This document shows, one piece after another, positions 17,071 through 25,799 of a DNA stretch of 64,000 bases; positions within the stretch are counted from its first letter, which is position 1, and each line of letters starts with the position of its first letter. The DNA comes from Caulobacter ginsengisoli. Lineage in GTDB: Bacteria > Pseudomonadota > Alphaproteobacteria > Caulobacterales > Caulobacteraceae. Under the pieces are notes generated by a model that saw only the letters and a program-made list of their open reading frames with translations, was not told the DNA's origin and made no database searches. A program made the position numbers and the translations under genes. The stretch is taken from NCBI RefSeq assembly GCF_030814835.1, contig NZ_JAUSVS010000003.1:186001-250000 (forward strand). The letters run 5' to 3'.

Positions 17071-17640
17071 ATGGAAAAGGGGCGACTCGAGGCCTTCAGC
17101 GATGGCGTGCTGGCCATCATCATCACCATCATGGTGCTGGAGCTGCGCCCGCCGCATGGCGCGCATCTGACGGACCTTGCGCCGCTGCTGCCCAAGTTCC
17201 TCAGCTATGTGCTGAGCTTCATCTATGTCGGCATCTACTGGAACAATCACCACCATCTGCTGCGGGCGGCGCGGACCATCACCGGGCCGATCCTGTGGGC
17301 CAACCTGCTGCTGCTGTTCTGGCTGTCCCTGACCCCGTTCACCGCCGCCTGGATGGGCGAGAACCACCTGGCCTCGGCGCCGGTCGCCCTCTACGGCGGC
17401 GTGCTGATCGCGGCGGCGCTTTCCTACACCCTGCTGGTCCGCATGCTGATCGCTCATGAGGGGCCGGATTCGCTGCTGGCTCAGGCGGTCGGATCGGACT
17501 TCAAGGGCTGGATTTCGGTCGCCCTCTACGTCGGCGGCGTGGGTCTTTCCTTCATCCAGCCGCTGTTCGGCTTTGGCCTCTACATCTTGGTGGCGGCCAT
17601 CTGGTTCATCCCCGACCGGCGGATCGAGAAGCGGCTCTAG
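17071..17640 (+). CDS. TMEM175-family (DUF1211) membrane protein
   Basis: The 189-residue integral membrane protein begins MEKGRLEAFSDGVLAIIITIM. The FSDG motif in the first helix is the hallmark of bacterial TMEM175 potassium channels. Further helices are LSYVLSFIYVGIYWNNHHH, ILWANLLLLFWLSLTPFTAAW, VALYGGVLIAAALSYTLL and a C-terminal pair. The family forms tetrameric K+-selective leak channels in bacteria. It stands alone, without operon partners. Confidence 0.85.
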   Translation: MEKGRLEAFSDGVLAIIITIMVLELRPPHGAHLTDLAPLLPKFLSYVLSFIYVGIYWNNHHHLLRAARTITGPILWANLLLLFWLSLTPFTAAWMGENHLASAPVALYGGVLIAAALSYTLLVRMLIAHEGPDSLLAQAVGSDFKGWISVALYVGGVGLSFIQPLFGFGLYILVAAIWFIPDRRIEKRL

Positions 17641-17736
17641 GGCCGCCCTTATCCAGGCCGAGCATGGTTCAAACGCTTGATCGAACCTTGATACGGCGCC
17701 TAGGCTGCCTTCCCGGTTCAGGGTGAGGAGGACGCC

Positions 17737-18180
17737 ATGGCCATTTTCCCGAAGATTCAGAGCCCTTGCCCGTACAAGGCCACCCTTGCCGCCATGATGG
17801 ACGGCGACATGTGCCGCCTGTGCCAGCGCCAGGTCCATGACATCACCGATTGGACGGACGATCAGCGCGTCTCGTTCCTGGCCGGCTGTTCGGAAGAGGT
17901 CTGCGTCTCCTACAGCCTGCCGGTGAAGGTCGCCGTGGCCGCGGCTCTGGCCGTCGCCACGCTGGCGGCCCCGATGGCCGCCGCGGCGCAGGACTGTCCC
18001 GATGTCCAGGTCGAGGTGATCGTCGGCGGCATCCACGACCCGGCCAACACCCAGATGATCGAGACCGCCGCCGACAAGGCCATGCCCGAGCTGCCGGTGG
18101 TCTATGAAGACGCCGCGCCGGTTGCTCCGGCGACCGCGCCGGCCGACAAGACCGCCCAGCCCGCCAAGGCGCGGAGCTGA
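17737..18180 (+). CDS. Cys-motif single-pass membrane protein, tandem copy 1
   Basis: Function not recognised. The 147-residue product has a cytoplasmic-type N-terminus with five cysteines (C11, C26, C29, C51, C56): SPCPYKA, DGDMCRLCQRQVHDITDW and AGCSEEVCVSY. A hydrophobic helix (residues ~63-83) ends in Ala-rich AAAAQ, followed by a Pro/Ala-rich tail. The CxxC-xxxVxDxT pattern resembles the short metal-binding-like motif found at the N-terminus of some Bacteroidetes carboxypeptidase-like proteins, which may be convergence. The start follows GAGGAGG. The paralog begins 3 nt after its stop. Confidence 0.65.
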   Translation: MAIFPKIQSPCPYKATLAAMMDGDMCRLCQRQVHDITDWTDDQRVSFLAGCSEEVCVSYSLPVKVAVAAALAVATLAAPMAAAAQDCPDVQVEVIVGGIHDPANTQMIETAADKAMPELPVVYEDAAPVAPATAPADKTAQPAKARS

Positions 18181-18183
18181 CCG

Positions 18184-18633
18184 GTGGCCCTGTTCCCGAA
18201 GATCCAGAGCCCCTGTCCCTACAAGGCCAACCTGGCGGCGGTGATGGACGGCGACCAGTGCCGGATGTGCAAGCGCCAGGTTCATGACATCACCGACTGG
18301 ACCGACCAGCAGCGCATCACCTTCCTGGCCGAGTGCAAGGACGAGGTCTGCGTCTCCTATCGCCTGCCCAGGGTCGCCGCCGCGGCGGCCGTGGCCCTGA
18401 CCGCGCTGGCCGCCCCGCTGGCGGCCGCGGCCCAGGACTGTCCCGATACCTATATCGACGGCACCGAGGTCGGCGGCATCCGTGACCTTGGCAAGGTCGA
18501 GATGATCGAGAGCGCCGCCGACAAGGCTCTCCCCGAACTGCCGGTTGTCTATGAAGACCAGGCGCCGGCTCAATCTGACGCCGCCAAGCCCGTCCCGGCC
18601 GACCAGCCCGCCCCGCAGCCCGCCAAGGGCTAG
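18184..18633 (+). CDS. Cys-motif single-pass membrane protein, tandem copy 2
   Basis: Paralog of the preceding gene. The product (149 aa, GTG start) keeps the same five cysteines at the same positions, the QSPCPYKA and RQVHDITDWTD segments, and the hydrophobic helix. The post-helix QDCPD, VGGI and ALPELPVVYED are also shared. Divergence is mostly after the helix, so the Cys module and the ELPVVYED segment are under constraint. The 3-nt gap implies one transcript. It ends tail-to-tail (4-nt overlap) with the transglutaminase gene. Confidence 0.65.
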   Translation: MALFPKIQSPCPYKANLAAVMDGDQCRMCKRQVHDITDWTDQQRITFLAECKDEVCVSYRLPRVAAAAAVALTALAAPLAAAAQDCPDTYIDGTEVGGIRDLGKVEMIESAADKALPELPVVYEDQAPAQSDAAKPVPADQPAPQPAKG

Positions 18634-20087
18634 GGCCGGGCCCGCACCTCGGCCAGGTCCCGCCAGTCCAGCAGGCTGGCCAGCTGGCCCGAGGCGGCCA
18701 ATGACCGGGCCTCGCCGTCGCCGACGGTGAGGGCGATGTGGCTGGAATCGAAGGTCAGCAGGGCGGCGTCGAAGCTCTTCCAGTGGCCATCGACATAGGC
18801 CAGCACCCAGCTGTGCGGCAGGAAGGCGTTGCTGACGCCGTGATAGCGCTCGCGGCTGTAGACCAGGCCGTTGACCACCTTGGCCGGAATGCCGGCCGCC
18901 CGCGCCGCCGCCGCCAGGATCACCGCCGCCTCGGTGCAGTCGCCCGCATGGCGGTTCAGCGCATCGACCGCCGAGAAATGGCCGGTGAAGTCGATACGGC
19001 CCAGGCGCGGCACGACGGCCTCGACCAACATCTGCATGCGGCGGGTGTCGGAGACCTTCAGGTTGATGACCCTCGCAGCGATGGCCCTGACCTTGGGATG
19101 GTCGCTTTGCAGCCAGGCGGTGGGCTTGAGGGCGTCGGCCAGGTAGGCCGGATCGGTCGGCAGGCCCGGCCCGCAGGTCTCGCAGATATCGACCACCGCC
19201 GCGCCGCCCGAGAGGACCGCCTTCTGCTCGCCGGTCTGAGGGAGGGGAAACTCCAGGCCGTCCTGGAAGGTAAAGCGGTAGCGGATGTGGCCCTGCAGGG
19301 CGCCCGGCGGGATGCGGAAGGGCGACTTGGTCATGGTCTTGGGCAGCACCCTGTAGGGCTCGTAGGGCGCCAGGGCTGTCGCCCGGTCAGTGATGCGGAC
19401 GGTCAGGCTGGTTCCGAACCGGGGCAGGACCACGGCGACAATGTCTCGCCGGGCGTCCAGGGTCAGGCGCGAGACGCCCTGCAACGAGCCGCCCTCATAG
19501 CGGCTGCGCAGCACGCTCATGCCGCCATTGGCAGTGGGGGCGGCGGTGGGCGGGGCGCCGGTGGCGGGGGTGATCGCGACATGCTCGACCACCATGAAGT
19601 CGAGGTTGAAGTTGTCGAACTCCAGGCTGGGCGTCGCGGCGGGATCCCAGCCGGCCAGCAGGCCTTCGCCCGCGTCGAACCGCACGGCTGGCGGCAAGGG
19701 AACGATACTCTGATGGTGGCCTGAGGCGGTGCGGCGGACGATGACAGCGCGGCCGTCCCGAATGGTCGCCTCGATCCGCGTCCACTCCCGCCCAACCAGG
19801 CTGTACAGCGACAGGAAGACGGTGCGGCCCTGCGCATCCTCGCGGCGAGTGTTGGTCTGGACGATCCGGGTGACCGGCGCGCCCTGCTCGCGGACGGTGA
19901 TCTCCTGTTCGTCGACGATCTCGCGCCCGTCCGGCCGGACGGTCACCGTCTCGATGATGCGGCCGACCTTTTCGCCCTCCTCGGCATAGAGGGTGAACCA
20001 GGCGGTGGTCTCGGCCGGCTCGGCGCCCCTGGACGGGCCGCCGACCAGGGCCAGAGTGAAAGCCAGGCCCAGCCAGAGACGCCTCAC
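18630..20087 (-). CDS. Secreted transglutaminase-like protein
   Basis: The 485-residue product has a signal peptide (MRRLWLGLAFTLALVGGPSRGA). A long all-beta N-terminal part is followed by a C-terminal transglutaminase-like core. The Cys motif is NRHAGDCTEAAVILAAAARA, with a following GIPAKVVNGLVY. The His motif is FLPHSWVLAYVDGHW and the Asp is in KSFDAA, giving a complete Cys-His-Asp triad. Family members are periplasmic proteases or amidases. The GTG start overlaps the echA-like stop (GTGA), so translation is coupled to the gene upstream, although no functional link is obvious. Confidence 0.8.
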   Translation of the reverse strand: MRRLWLGLAFTLALVGGPSRGAEPAETTAWFTLYAEEGEKVGRIIETVTVRPDGREIVDEQEITVREQGAPVTRIVQTNTRREDAQGRTVFLSLYSLVGREWTRIEATIRDGRAVIVRRTASGHHQSIVPLPPAVRFDAGEGLLAGWDPAATPSLEFDNFNLDFMVVEHVAITPATGAPPTAAPTANGGMSVLRSRYEGGSLQGVSRLTLDARRDIVAVVLPRFGTSLTVRITDRATALAPYEPYRVLPKTMTKSPFRIPPGALQGHIRYRFTFQDGLEFPLPQTGEQKAVLSGGAAVVDICETCGPGLPTDPAYLADALKPTAWLQSDHPKVRAIAARVINLKVSDTRRMQMLVEAVVPRLGRIDFTGHFSAVDALNRHAGDCTEAAVILAAAARAAGIPAKVVNGLVYSRERYHGVSNAFLPHSWVLAYVDGHWKSFDAALLTFDSSHIALTVGDGEARSLAASGQLASLLDWRDLAEVRARP

Positions 20088-20842
20088 TGGGCCGCGGCCC
20101 GGCGGGCAGCCGCTCCCGCCCGGATCGCCTGGATCTGGCCGCGTTCCTCGATCTCCAGGGCGGCCTCGAACCCCGGGGTTTCCAGGGTGGCGTCGAAGGT
20201 GCGCTTGGAGATGCGCAGGGCGTCCGGCGCGGCCTTGAGCATGTCCTCGGCCAGGCCCGCGCCGTAAGACGCCAGCTCGGCGTCGGGGACCACGGCCGCG
20301 ACCAGGCCGGTGCGCAGGGCCTCGGCGGCGTTCATCGGCCGGCCGGTCAGCAGCATCTCGCGGGCCTTGGAAACCCCGATGGTCCGCTGCAGCCGCCAGC
20401 TGACCCCCAGCTCGCTGCCCGACAGGCCGATCTTGATGAAGGCCGGATGGAAGACCGCGCTCTCGGCGGCCACGATGACGTCGGCGGCCAGGGCGATGGC
20501 CAGGCCCCCGCCGGCCGCCGCGCCTTGCACCAGGCAGACGATGGGCTGGGGACAGGCCCGCATGGCCTTGAGCAGGTCGCGCAGGGTCCAGTCGCCGTGG
20601 GGGCCGTCGCGCAGGGCGTCCGGCTTGCCGCCGGCCTTCAGGTCCGCCCCCGAGCAGAAGCCGCGCCCGGCCCCGCCCAGCACGATGACCCGGGTGTCGG
20701 TCTTCCGCCGCTGGCCCTCGAAATAGGCCAGCAGGGCGTCGGTCAGCGGCTGGTTGAGGGCGTTGAGGCGGTCGGGCCGGTTGAGGCTCACCCAGTCGAC
20801 GGCGCCACGATGCTCGACCTCGAGAATGGAACTGTCGGACAT
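20084..20842 (-). CDS. Enoyl-CoA hydratase/isomerase family protein
   Basis: The 252-residue crotonase-fold protein includes VSLNRPDRLNALNQPL, an oxyanion-hole segment AGRGFCSGADLKAGG and a second one VQGAAAGGGLAIALAADVI. A FIKIGLSGSELGVSWRLQRTIG segment follows. The usual second catalytic Glu position of hydratases is not conserved, and the GSELGVS form is typical of a different crotonase branch, so the exact reaction is open. The start MSDSSILEVEH was chosen for homology; a longer frame to 20962 is spurious. It lies 37 nt after the MBL gene on the same strand. Confidence 0.82.
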   Translation of the reverse strand: MSDSSILEVEHRGAVDWVSLNRPDRLNALNQPLTDALLAYFEGQRRKTDTRVIVLGGAGRGFCSGADLKAGGKPDALRDGPHGDWTLRDLLKAMRACPQPIVCLVQGAAAGGGLAIALAADVIVAAESAVFHPAFIKIGLSGSELGVSWRLQRTIGVSKAREMLLTGRPMNAAEALRTGLVAAVVPDAELASYGAGLAEDMLKAAPDALRISKRTFDATLETPGFEAALEIEERGQIQAIRAGAAARRAAAQ

Positions 20843-20879
20843 GCGGTGGCTTCCCCGGGATTGGTTGGCGCCCAGCCTT

Positions 20880-22400
20880 TCATTCCGGGGCGGCGGGTTC
20901 AACGGGCAAGGCGGTCGCCAGCCGCAGTTCCGCCCACAAGGGGTCGTCCGGGTTAGCGCCATCGTAGCTCAGCTGGAACTTCTGGCTGTCCTGGAAGGCC
21001 GCCTGCTCGTCCGCCAGCTGGCCGTCGCCGCGCACCACCCGCCGCTGAGTCATGGCCAGCAGGCGCGCATAGAGGTCGGGATAGGGCATCGACCAGCCGG
21101 CGGGATTGTTCTTCGACTTCTGCTCGTGGGCGACGGTCTCGACCACCGGGATCATCGCCGCCAGGTGGGGGCTGGTCATCAGCTCCAGGCCCTGGGCGCG
21201 CGCCGTGGCGTTGTGGCTGGCGTGGTGGCCGACCTTGTAGAACACCACCCGGCTGAGGATGTCGGGCGCCGAGCGGACCGGGTCGTCGGGCTTGGCGGGC
21301 TTGGCCGGATATGTCTGATCGTGCCAGGACAGCCAGTTGCCGACCTGGGCGTCGGCCGGGAACAGCAGCACATCGCCGCCGGGGGCCTCGATGGCCAGGG
21401 CCAGGGAGGTGTTGTTGACGTCGCCGTCGATCTTCAGGGCCAGGGTCTCGGCCGAGCCCAGCCATTCGGCGTCGATGCGGCGGTCCTTGGCCTGCGGATC
21501 GTCATACAGCACGGCGGTGGAGAAGCCGGCCGTCTCGTCCTTGCCCAGGGAGAAGCGGGTGGAGAAGGGCAGGTCGTTGGCGACGATGGTTTCCTGGCCC
21601 TGGTGGATCTTCAGCGTCGACTGCAGGGCCGCGACCTCGTCGGGCTTGGTCAGATAGACCTCGCGCCCCGCGCCGGCGCTGGGGTCCAGCTGCTTGAGCC
21701 GCGCCATCGTGCGGGGCGGGCCCAGCACATAGGCGGTCAGGCTGTCGTCCAGGCCGAACTTCACCACCTCGCCCGGCTCCAGATAGCTGACCTGATCGGG
21801 CGCCTTGAGCTTGAGCCAGTCCAACGCCCCCGCGCAGCTGCGCGGCGATTTGTCGAGCGCCTGGGGCGCCTTGCCGGTCAGGCCCAGGCCGGCGATGTCG
21901 TCCAGGTCGCCATAGAACTGCAGCAGGTCCCGGATGGATTCCAGCCGGTCGTCGCCGGCCAGGGCCGTCAGCTTGACCGCCCCTGCCAGGGCCGAGAGCG
22001 CCGAGTCGGTGGTCTTGCGGAACTGGTTGGCCTGGCTGTCGGTCGGGTTCTCGGTCCAGGCCATCCAGACCTTCTTGATGGTCAGGGCCTTGAGGGTATC
22101 GAAGGCCAGCAGGAAGCCGGACAGATGATCGTAGTGCTCGTGGGTGGCGACCACCAGGTCCAGCACCCCGCCGGTGTCGGCTGCCAGGCTGGTGGCCACG
22201 TCCTGCATATGGACGGTGGCGGCTTTGGTGGCGGGCTTGCTGCCGGCCGCCCCGATACATTGCAGCACGCCGCAATCGATCAGGGCCCGGTAGGGCGGGC
22301 GATCGGGCAGGGTCTGGGTGAGCAGGAAGCAGTCGCCCAGCAGGCCGCGATACATGCGCACGGTGATGGCGGCGGGCGGTTGGGGAGCCTGGACGGACAT
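20880..22400 (-). CDS. MBL-fold metallohydrolase
   Basis: The 506-residue product has the metallo-beta-lactamase signature THEHYDHLSG (H87, H89, D91, H92), a VRMYRGLLGDCFLL first strand and later GHHASHNAT. Between the metal motifs are long insertions (residues ~100-330), making it much larger than ordinary glyoxalase-type members. It resembles the ComEC-like or competence-type MBL group in placing LLFPADAQVGNW before the final metal histidine. It starts 11 nt after the metallopeptidase stop, so the two are almost certainly one operon. Substrate unknown. Confidence 0.78.
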   Translation of the reverse strand: MSVQAPQPPAAITVRMYRGLLGDCFLLTQTLPDRPPYRALIDCGVLQCIGAAGSKPATKAATVHMQDVATSLAADTGGVLDLVVATHEHYDHLSGFLLAFDTLKALTIKKVWMAWTENPTDSQANQFRKTTDSALSALAGAVKLTALAGDDRLESIRDLLQFYGDLDDIAGLGLTGKAPQALDKSPRSCAGALDWLKLKAPDQVSYLEPGEVVKFGLDDSLTAYVLGPPRTMARLKQLDPSAGAGREVYLTKPDEVAALQSTLKIHQGQETIVANDLPFSTRFSLGKDETAGFSTAVLYDDPQAKDRRIDAEWLGSAETLALKIDGDVNNTSLALAIEAPGGDVLLFPADAQVGNWLSWHDQTYPAKPAKPDDPVRSAPDILSRVVFYKVGHHASHNATARAQGLELMTSPHLAAMIPVVETVAHEQKSKNNPAGWSMPYPDLYARLLAMTQRRVVRGDGQLADEQAAFQDSQKFQLSYDGANPDDPLWAELRLATALPVEPAAPE

Positions 22401-22411
22401 CGGCGTCTCCC

Positions 22412-24562
22412 TCAGTGACGGTGCAGCAGGGCGAACGGCTCGCCCATCCGCCCCTGATTGTAGGTGAAGGCCAGGTCGTGGGGGTCGAGCAGGAACCGCC
22501 GCTGCTGGTCCAGCCGCGCCTGGTCGTCGATCCGCTTGCTGATCACATAGCGCAGCCGGCCGTCGCGCAGGTCGATGATCAGGGTCGCGCCGCCCCGGAA
22601 GGTGAAGTCGCCCTCGCTCCAGCCGCCCTCGCCGCGGTCCTGGGCCGCCTGCACGTCGGGGTCCAGATAGCCGCGCCGTCGCTGGGTCACCTCGATGACC
22701 AGCTGGCGGATGTCCTGGCCGTCGGGACCGGCCCGGCGGGTGGTGCGCACGCTGTGCACCTCGACATGCAGGCTGGTGTCGTCCCGCGACAGGGTGTGCA
22801 GCCGATCGCCATCGGGGATGTTGAAGAACAGGCCCAGGGCGTCCTCCCAGGCCCGGTCGGCTTCCACCCGGCGTTTGATATGCATGCCCTGGGCCGACAT
22901 GGCCGCCATGAACACCTGCCAGCGTCCAAAATGGCTGTCGGCCCTGGCGAGGCCCTCGCGCAGGGCCGTGAGGTTCTGCGCCGAAAGCCCCCAGCCGCGC
23001 AGCGTGGCCGCCTCGCGTTCGATGAAGGCTTCGGCGGCGTGCGGCTTTTCCAGATCGGCTTCGGCGCTGTCGGTGGAAAACGCCGCCCGGGCCTGGGCCA
23101 GGAACTGTTTGAGGCGCCGGTTCTCGGGCGAGTCGCGGTCGTCGTTGATCCGCAGGTCGGGCTGCACCAGCCAGTACCAGACCTTTCGCCGGTTGTTCTC
23201 GGCGGTGACGGTGATGTCGCCGCGGCGGTATTCCGGCAGCAGGTTGAGGTCCTCGTTGAGGATGTCGGCGGTGTTCAGGAAGCCGGGGTCGTCCGGGTCG
23301 GTGACCAGGGGCTCGTCCCACAAAAGGTTGTCGGGCGACAGCGACAGACAGTGGTCGGGGAAGATGCCGCGATTGCGGAAGGCCTCGATGAAGGCCAGCC
23401 GATAGTTCAGCCGGTCGTCGGGGATCAGGTCGGTGTCGGCGGTGATGATGCCGCGCAGGAACTCGCCGAACCGCACGTCCATGGGCGGCATATAGTCCAG
23501 GGCCCGGATGCACATGCGCAGCACATGGTCGGCGCTCTTGGTGGCCTCCTTGGTCAGGCGCGCGGTGAGGTCGGGATGCAGGGAGCGGCCCTCGCCGGGG
23601 CGAATGCCGCTCAGCCGCAGCAGGTCGCTGGTCCTGGCCCGGTAGATGCTGAGGAAGGCGTCGAACACCGCCGCCACCAGGATGGCGCCGCGGTCGTGCG
23701 GTTCGGTCGTGCCCTCCAGCAGGTCGGGGTTGGGGCTCTTGTCGATGAAGTCGCGCAGGCTGGCCCGGCCGGTGGCGCCCTTGGCGAACTGGCTGGCCAG
23801 GCCGCTGAGCAGGCCGGACTGGTCCAGCTGGCCGCTCTGGCGGTCGATATAGTCGTAGACCGCCTCATAGAGCTGGAAGTGCGAGAACAGGGCGGCGATG
23901 TCGGCGAAGGCCTCATGGAAGGCCAGACTGTCGAGGCTGGTCGGCTCCGAATAGCGCGGATGGATGCCGTCCAGGATGGCGTGGGTCGTCTCGTGCACGA
24001 TAATGTCGTGGGACAGGGCGGTGAAGATCCAGCTGGCTCCGGCGGAGCGCTGCAGAGCCTGGAAATAGCCGAACAGCAGGGCCCGCTTGCCGCGGCTGTA
24101 GTAGGCGTTCGCCTCGCGCAGGGCGTGGGGATAGATCCGCAGCTTGTGGGTGGGCTGGTAGGTCTTCTTCTCGTTGTTCCAGGACTGGGCCCAGATCACC
24201 TTGCGGCCCAGGGCCCGCTCGAACAGCTTGATGGTCTTCATCGTCACCGCGAACACCATCTGCTGGTGGAAGCGGGGATCGCCCTCCGAGGGCGGCAGGC
24301 CGTCCTGGCCCAGCACCTCGACGGCGTTCAGGTCGATCGGGGGATAGAATTTGTCGCTGCAGGGATCGATGTCGACCACCTCCAGATAGTCGTTGACCGG
24401 GCCGGGCTCGAGCAGCCCATCGGCCGGGTCGTTCCAGGTCAGGGCGATGGTGGCGTGGCCGAACCGGGTCGAGCCCAGGTCCAGCGAAGCCTGGGGGTCG
24501 AAGGCGTAGACCCGCAGGCGCCGGGTGGCCGGCAGCCGGAGCGGCAGGTTCGAATGGCTCAT
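22412..24562 (-). CDS. Putative zinc metallopeptidase (HExxH), 716 aa
   Basis: A large soluble protein without a signal peptide. It carries HETTH at residues 190-194 followed by FHEAFADIAALF (E217), the H-E-x-x-H plus downstream Glu arrangement of gluzincin peptidases. The N-terminal ~180 residues are unusual, and the C-terminal half (residues ~380-716) matches no domain I recognise. It includes an RGGATLIIDLRDGRLRYVISK strand pair. No propeptide or secretion signal is visible, so it may act in the cytoplasm. It is paired with the large MBL hydrolase (11-nt gap), perhaps as an accessory or defence-type module; that is inference. Confidence 0.7.
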   Translation of the reverse strand: MSHSNLPLRLPATRRLRVYAFDPQASLDLGSTRFGHATIALTWNDPADGLLEPGPVNDYLEVVDIDPCSDKFYPPIDLNAVEVLGQDGLPPSEGDPRFHQQMVFAVTMKTIKLFERALGRKVIWAQSWNNEKKTYQPTHKLRIYPHALREANAYYSRGKRALLFGYFQALQRSAGASWIFTALSHDIIVHETTHAILDGIHPRYSEPTSLDSLAFHEAFADIAALFSHFQLYEAVYDYIDRQSGQLDQSGLLSGLASQFAKGATGRASLRDFIDKSPNPDLLEGTTEPHDRGAILVAAVFDAFLSIYRARTSDLLRLSGIRPGEGRSLHPDLTARLTKEATKSADHVLRMCIRALDYMPPMDVRFGEFLRGIITADTDLIPDDRLNYRLAFIEAFRNRGIFPDHCLSLSPDNLLWDEPLVTDPDDPGFLNTADILNEDLNLLPEYRRGDITVTAENNRRKVWYWLVQPDLRINDDRDSPENRRLKQFLAQARAAFSTDSAEADLEKPHAAEAFIEREAATLRGWGLSAQNLTALREGLARADSHFGRWQVFMAAMSAQGMHIKRRVEADRAWEDALGLFFNIPDGDRLHTLSRDDTSLHVEVHSVRTTRRAGPDGQDIRQLVIEVTQRRRGYLDPDVQAAQDRGEGGWSEGDFTFRGGATLIIDLRDGRLRYVISKRIDDQARLDQQRRFLLDPHDLAFTYNQGRMGEPFALLHRH

Positions 24563-24639
24563 GGGGTCGCTCCGGTGAGGCGAGGCGATTTCAAGCTAAG
24601 GCTGTGTCTCGTCGCAGTCTAGGATTGTGATGCGGTCGC

Positions 24640-25089
24640 TCAGGTCAGCCCGGCGGTCTGCCGCAGTCCCTCGAAGAGCCCGATCCCGGCGCTGACCGCC
24701 AGGTTCAGCGAGCGGGCGCCCGGCCGCAAAGGGACGACGACCCGCGCCCCGGCGGCGGCGTGGATGTCGTCCGGAACCCCGGCGGTCTCGCGGCCGAACA
24801 GCAGCACATCGTCGCTCTGGAAGGTGAAGGCGTCGAGCCGTTCGGCGCCCCGGGTGGTGAACAGCACCAGCCGCCCCGCGGGGCGGTCGCGCTGGAAGGC
24901 GTCCCAGCCGGCGTGGCGGACCATGTGGCCGAGCGGGCCGTAGTCCAGGGCCGCCCGCTTCATGCCCGCGTCGTCGAAGCGGAAGCCGACCGGCTCGATG
25001 ACATGCAGCCCGACCCCGAAACAGGCCGAGAGGCGGATACAGGCGCCGACGTTCTGCGGGATGTCGGGCTGGTAGAGGGCCAGGTGCAT
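24640..25089 (-). CDS. trmL: tRNA (cytidine(34)-2'-O)-methyltransferase
   Basis: The 149-residue SPOUT methyltransferase begins MHLALYQPDIPQNVGACIRL. It has the knot motifs LLFGRETAGVP and VPLRPGARSLNLAVSAGI. Family role: methylates the wobble nucleotide of tRNA-Leu using SAM, as a dimer. The start MHLAL (25089) is 28 residues inside the longest frame and matches the usual family start. It lies 52 nt downstream of the L,D-transpeptidase gene on the same strand. Confidence 0.92.
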   Translation of the reverse strand: MHLALYQPDIPQNVGACIRLSACFGVGLHVIEPVGFRFDDAGMKRAALDYGPLGHMVRHAGWDAFQRDRPAGRLVLFTTRGAERLDAFTFQSDDVLLFGRETAGVPDDIHAAAGARVVVPLRPGARSLNLAVSAGIGLFEGLRQTAGLT

Positions 25090-25141
25090 GGGCGCGCTAT
25101 AGCCAGAACCCGCGCCCTTGTCGCCGCCGACGATAGGGCGG

Positions 25142-25798
25142 CTAACGCCCGGACGAAGGGGCGCCGAGGCCAAACACCTCCTGCAGCGAGCGCACTTCGG
25201 GCAGGATATAGACCACGCCGTAAGTGCCCGCGAAGGCTGGACCGACCACCTTGTCGAAGAAGGCGGCCGGCACGTTGATGCAGCCGTAGGAGATGCGGTT
25301 GTCGAGGGGCGAGGCCGTCGCCAACCGCTGCAGTCGCCGTTCGGCCCGGTTGGCGGTCACGACCCGATGCATGGAAACGCCGGCGTCGTAGTCAATCCAG
25401 ACGACCTCCTGCGGCCCCAGGTCGGGGCCCAGCGCCGCCACGAACCGGCCGGCGGGCGTGGTGCGTTCCGCCGGACCTATGCTCGCCAGGCTGCGCTGGC
25501 CGATGCCCGGAACCGATCCGTCGCCCTTGGCCAGGCCCAGCAGGATGGCTGAGGCGCCGCTCAGCCGCCCGTCGGCCCGGAAGACGAACACCCGGGCCTG
25601 GACCTTGTCGATGATGACGAATGGCAACCCGCCGTTGTCGCCCGAGGCGATGACCCAGTCCGCCACGCGTCGGGCGTTGGAAGACGCGGCTTCGTCGCCG
25701 AATTGAGCCAGTTGGGCCGGGGCGGCGAACACGGGGGTTCCCATCGCCAGGGTGGTCGCGACGAGCAGGGCGGCAAGGGGGTGGGGGGCTCGTCGCAC
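25142..25798 (-). CDS. L,D-transpeptidase family protein (YkuD)
   Basis: The 218-residue product has a signal peptide (LAALLVATTLAMGTPVFAA). Its catalytic region has H144 (VSMHRVV) and NRISYGCINVPAAFF with C173, giving the YkuD SxGC pattern. The family cross-links peptidoglycan or anchors outer-membrane proteins to it. The GTG start lies directly after the tpsA stop codon (1-nt gap), so it is probably coupled to tpsA. The domain is shorter and more divergent than Erf/YcfS-type enzymes. The N-terminal VADWVIASGDNGGLPFVIIDK is the substrate-side strand. Confidence 0.8.
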   Translation of the reverse strand: MRRAPHPLAALLVATTLAMGTPVFAAPAQLAQFGDEAASSNARRVADWVIASGDNGGLPFVIIDKVQARVFVFRADGRLSGASAILLGLAKGDGSVPGIGQRSLASIGPAERTTPAGRFVAALGPDLGPQEVVWIDYDAGVSMHRVVTANRAERRLQRLATASPLDNRISYGCINVPAAFFDKVVGPAFAGTYGVVYILPEVRSLQEVFGLGAPSSGR

Positions 25799-25799
25799 G

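Noticed and set aside
20754..24622. Long plus-strand frames opposite the MBL and peptidase genes
   Set aside because: Same shadow effect; the minus strand carries THEHYDH and HETTH motifs.
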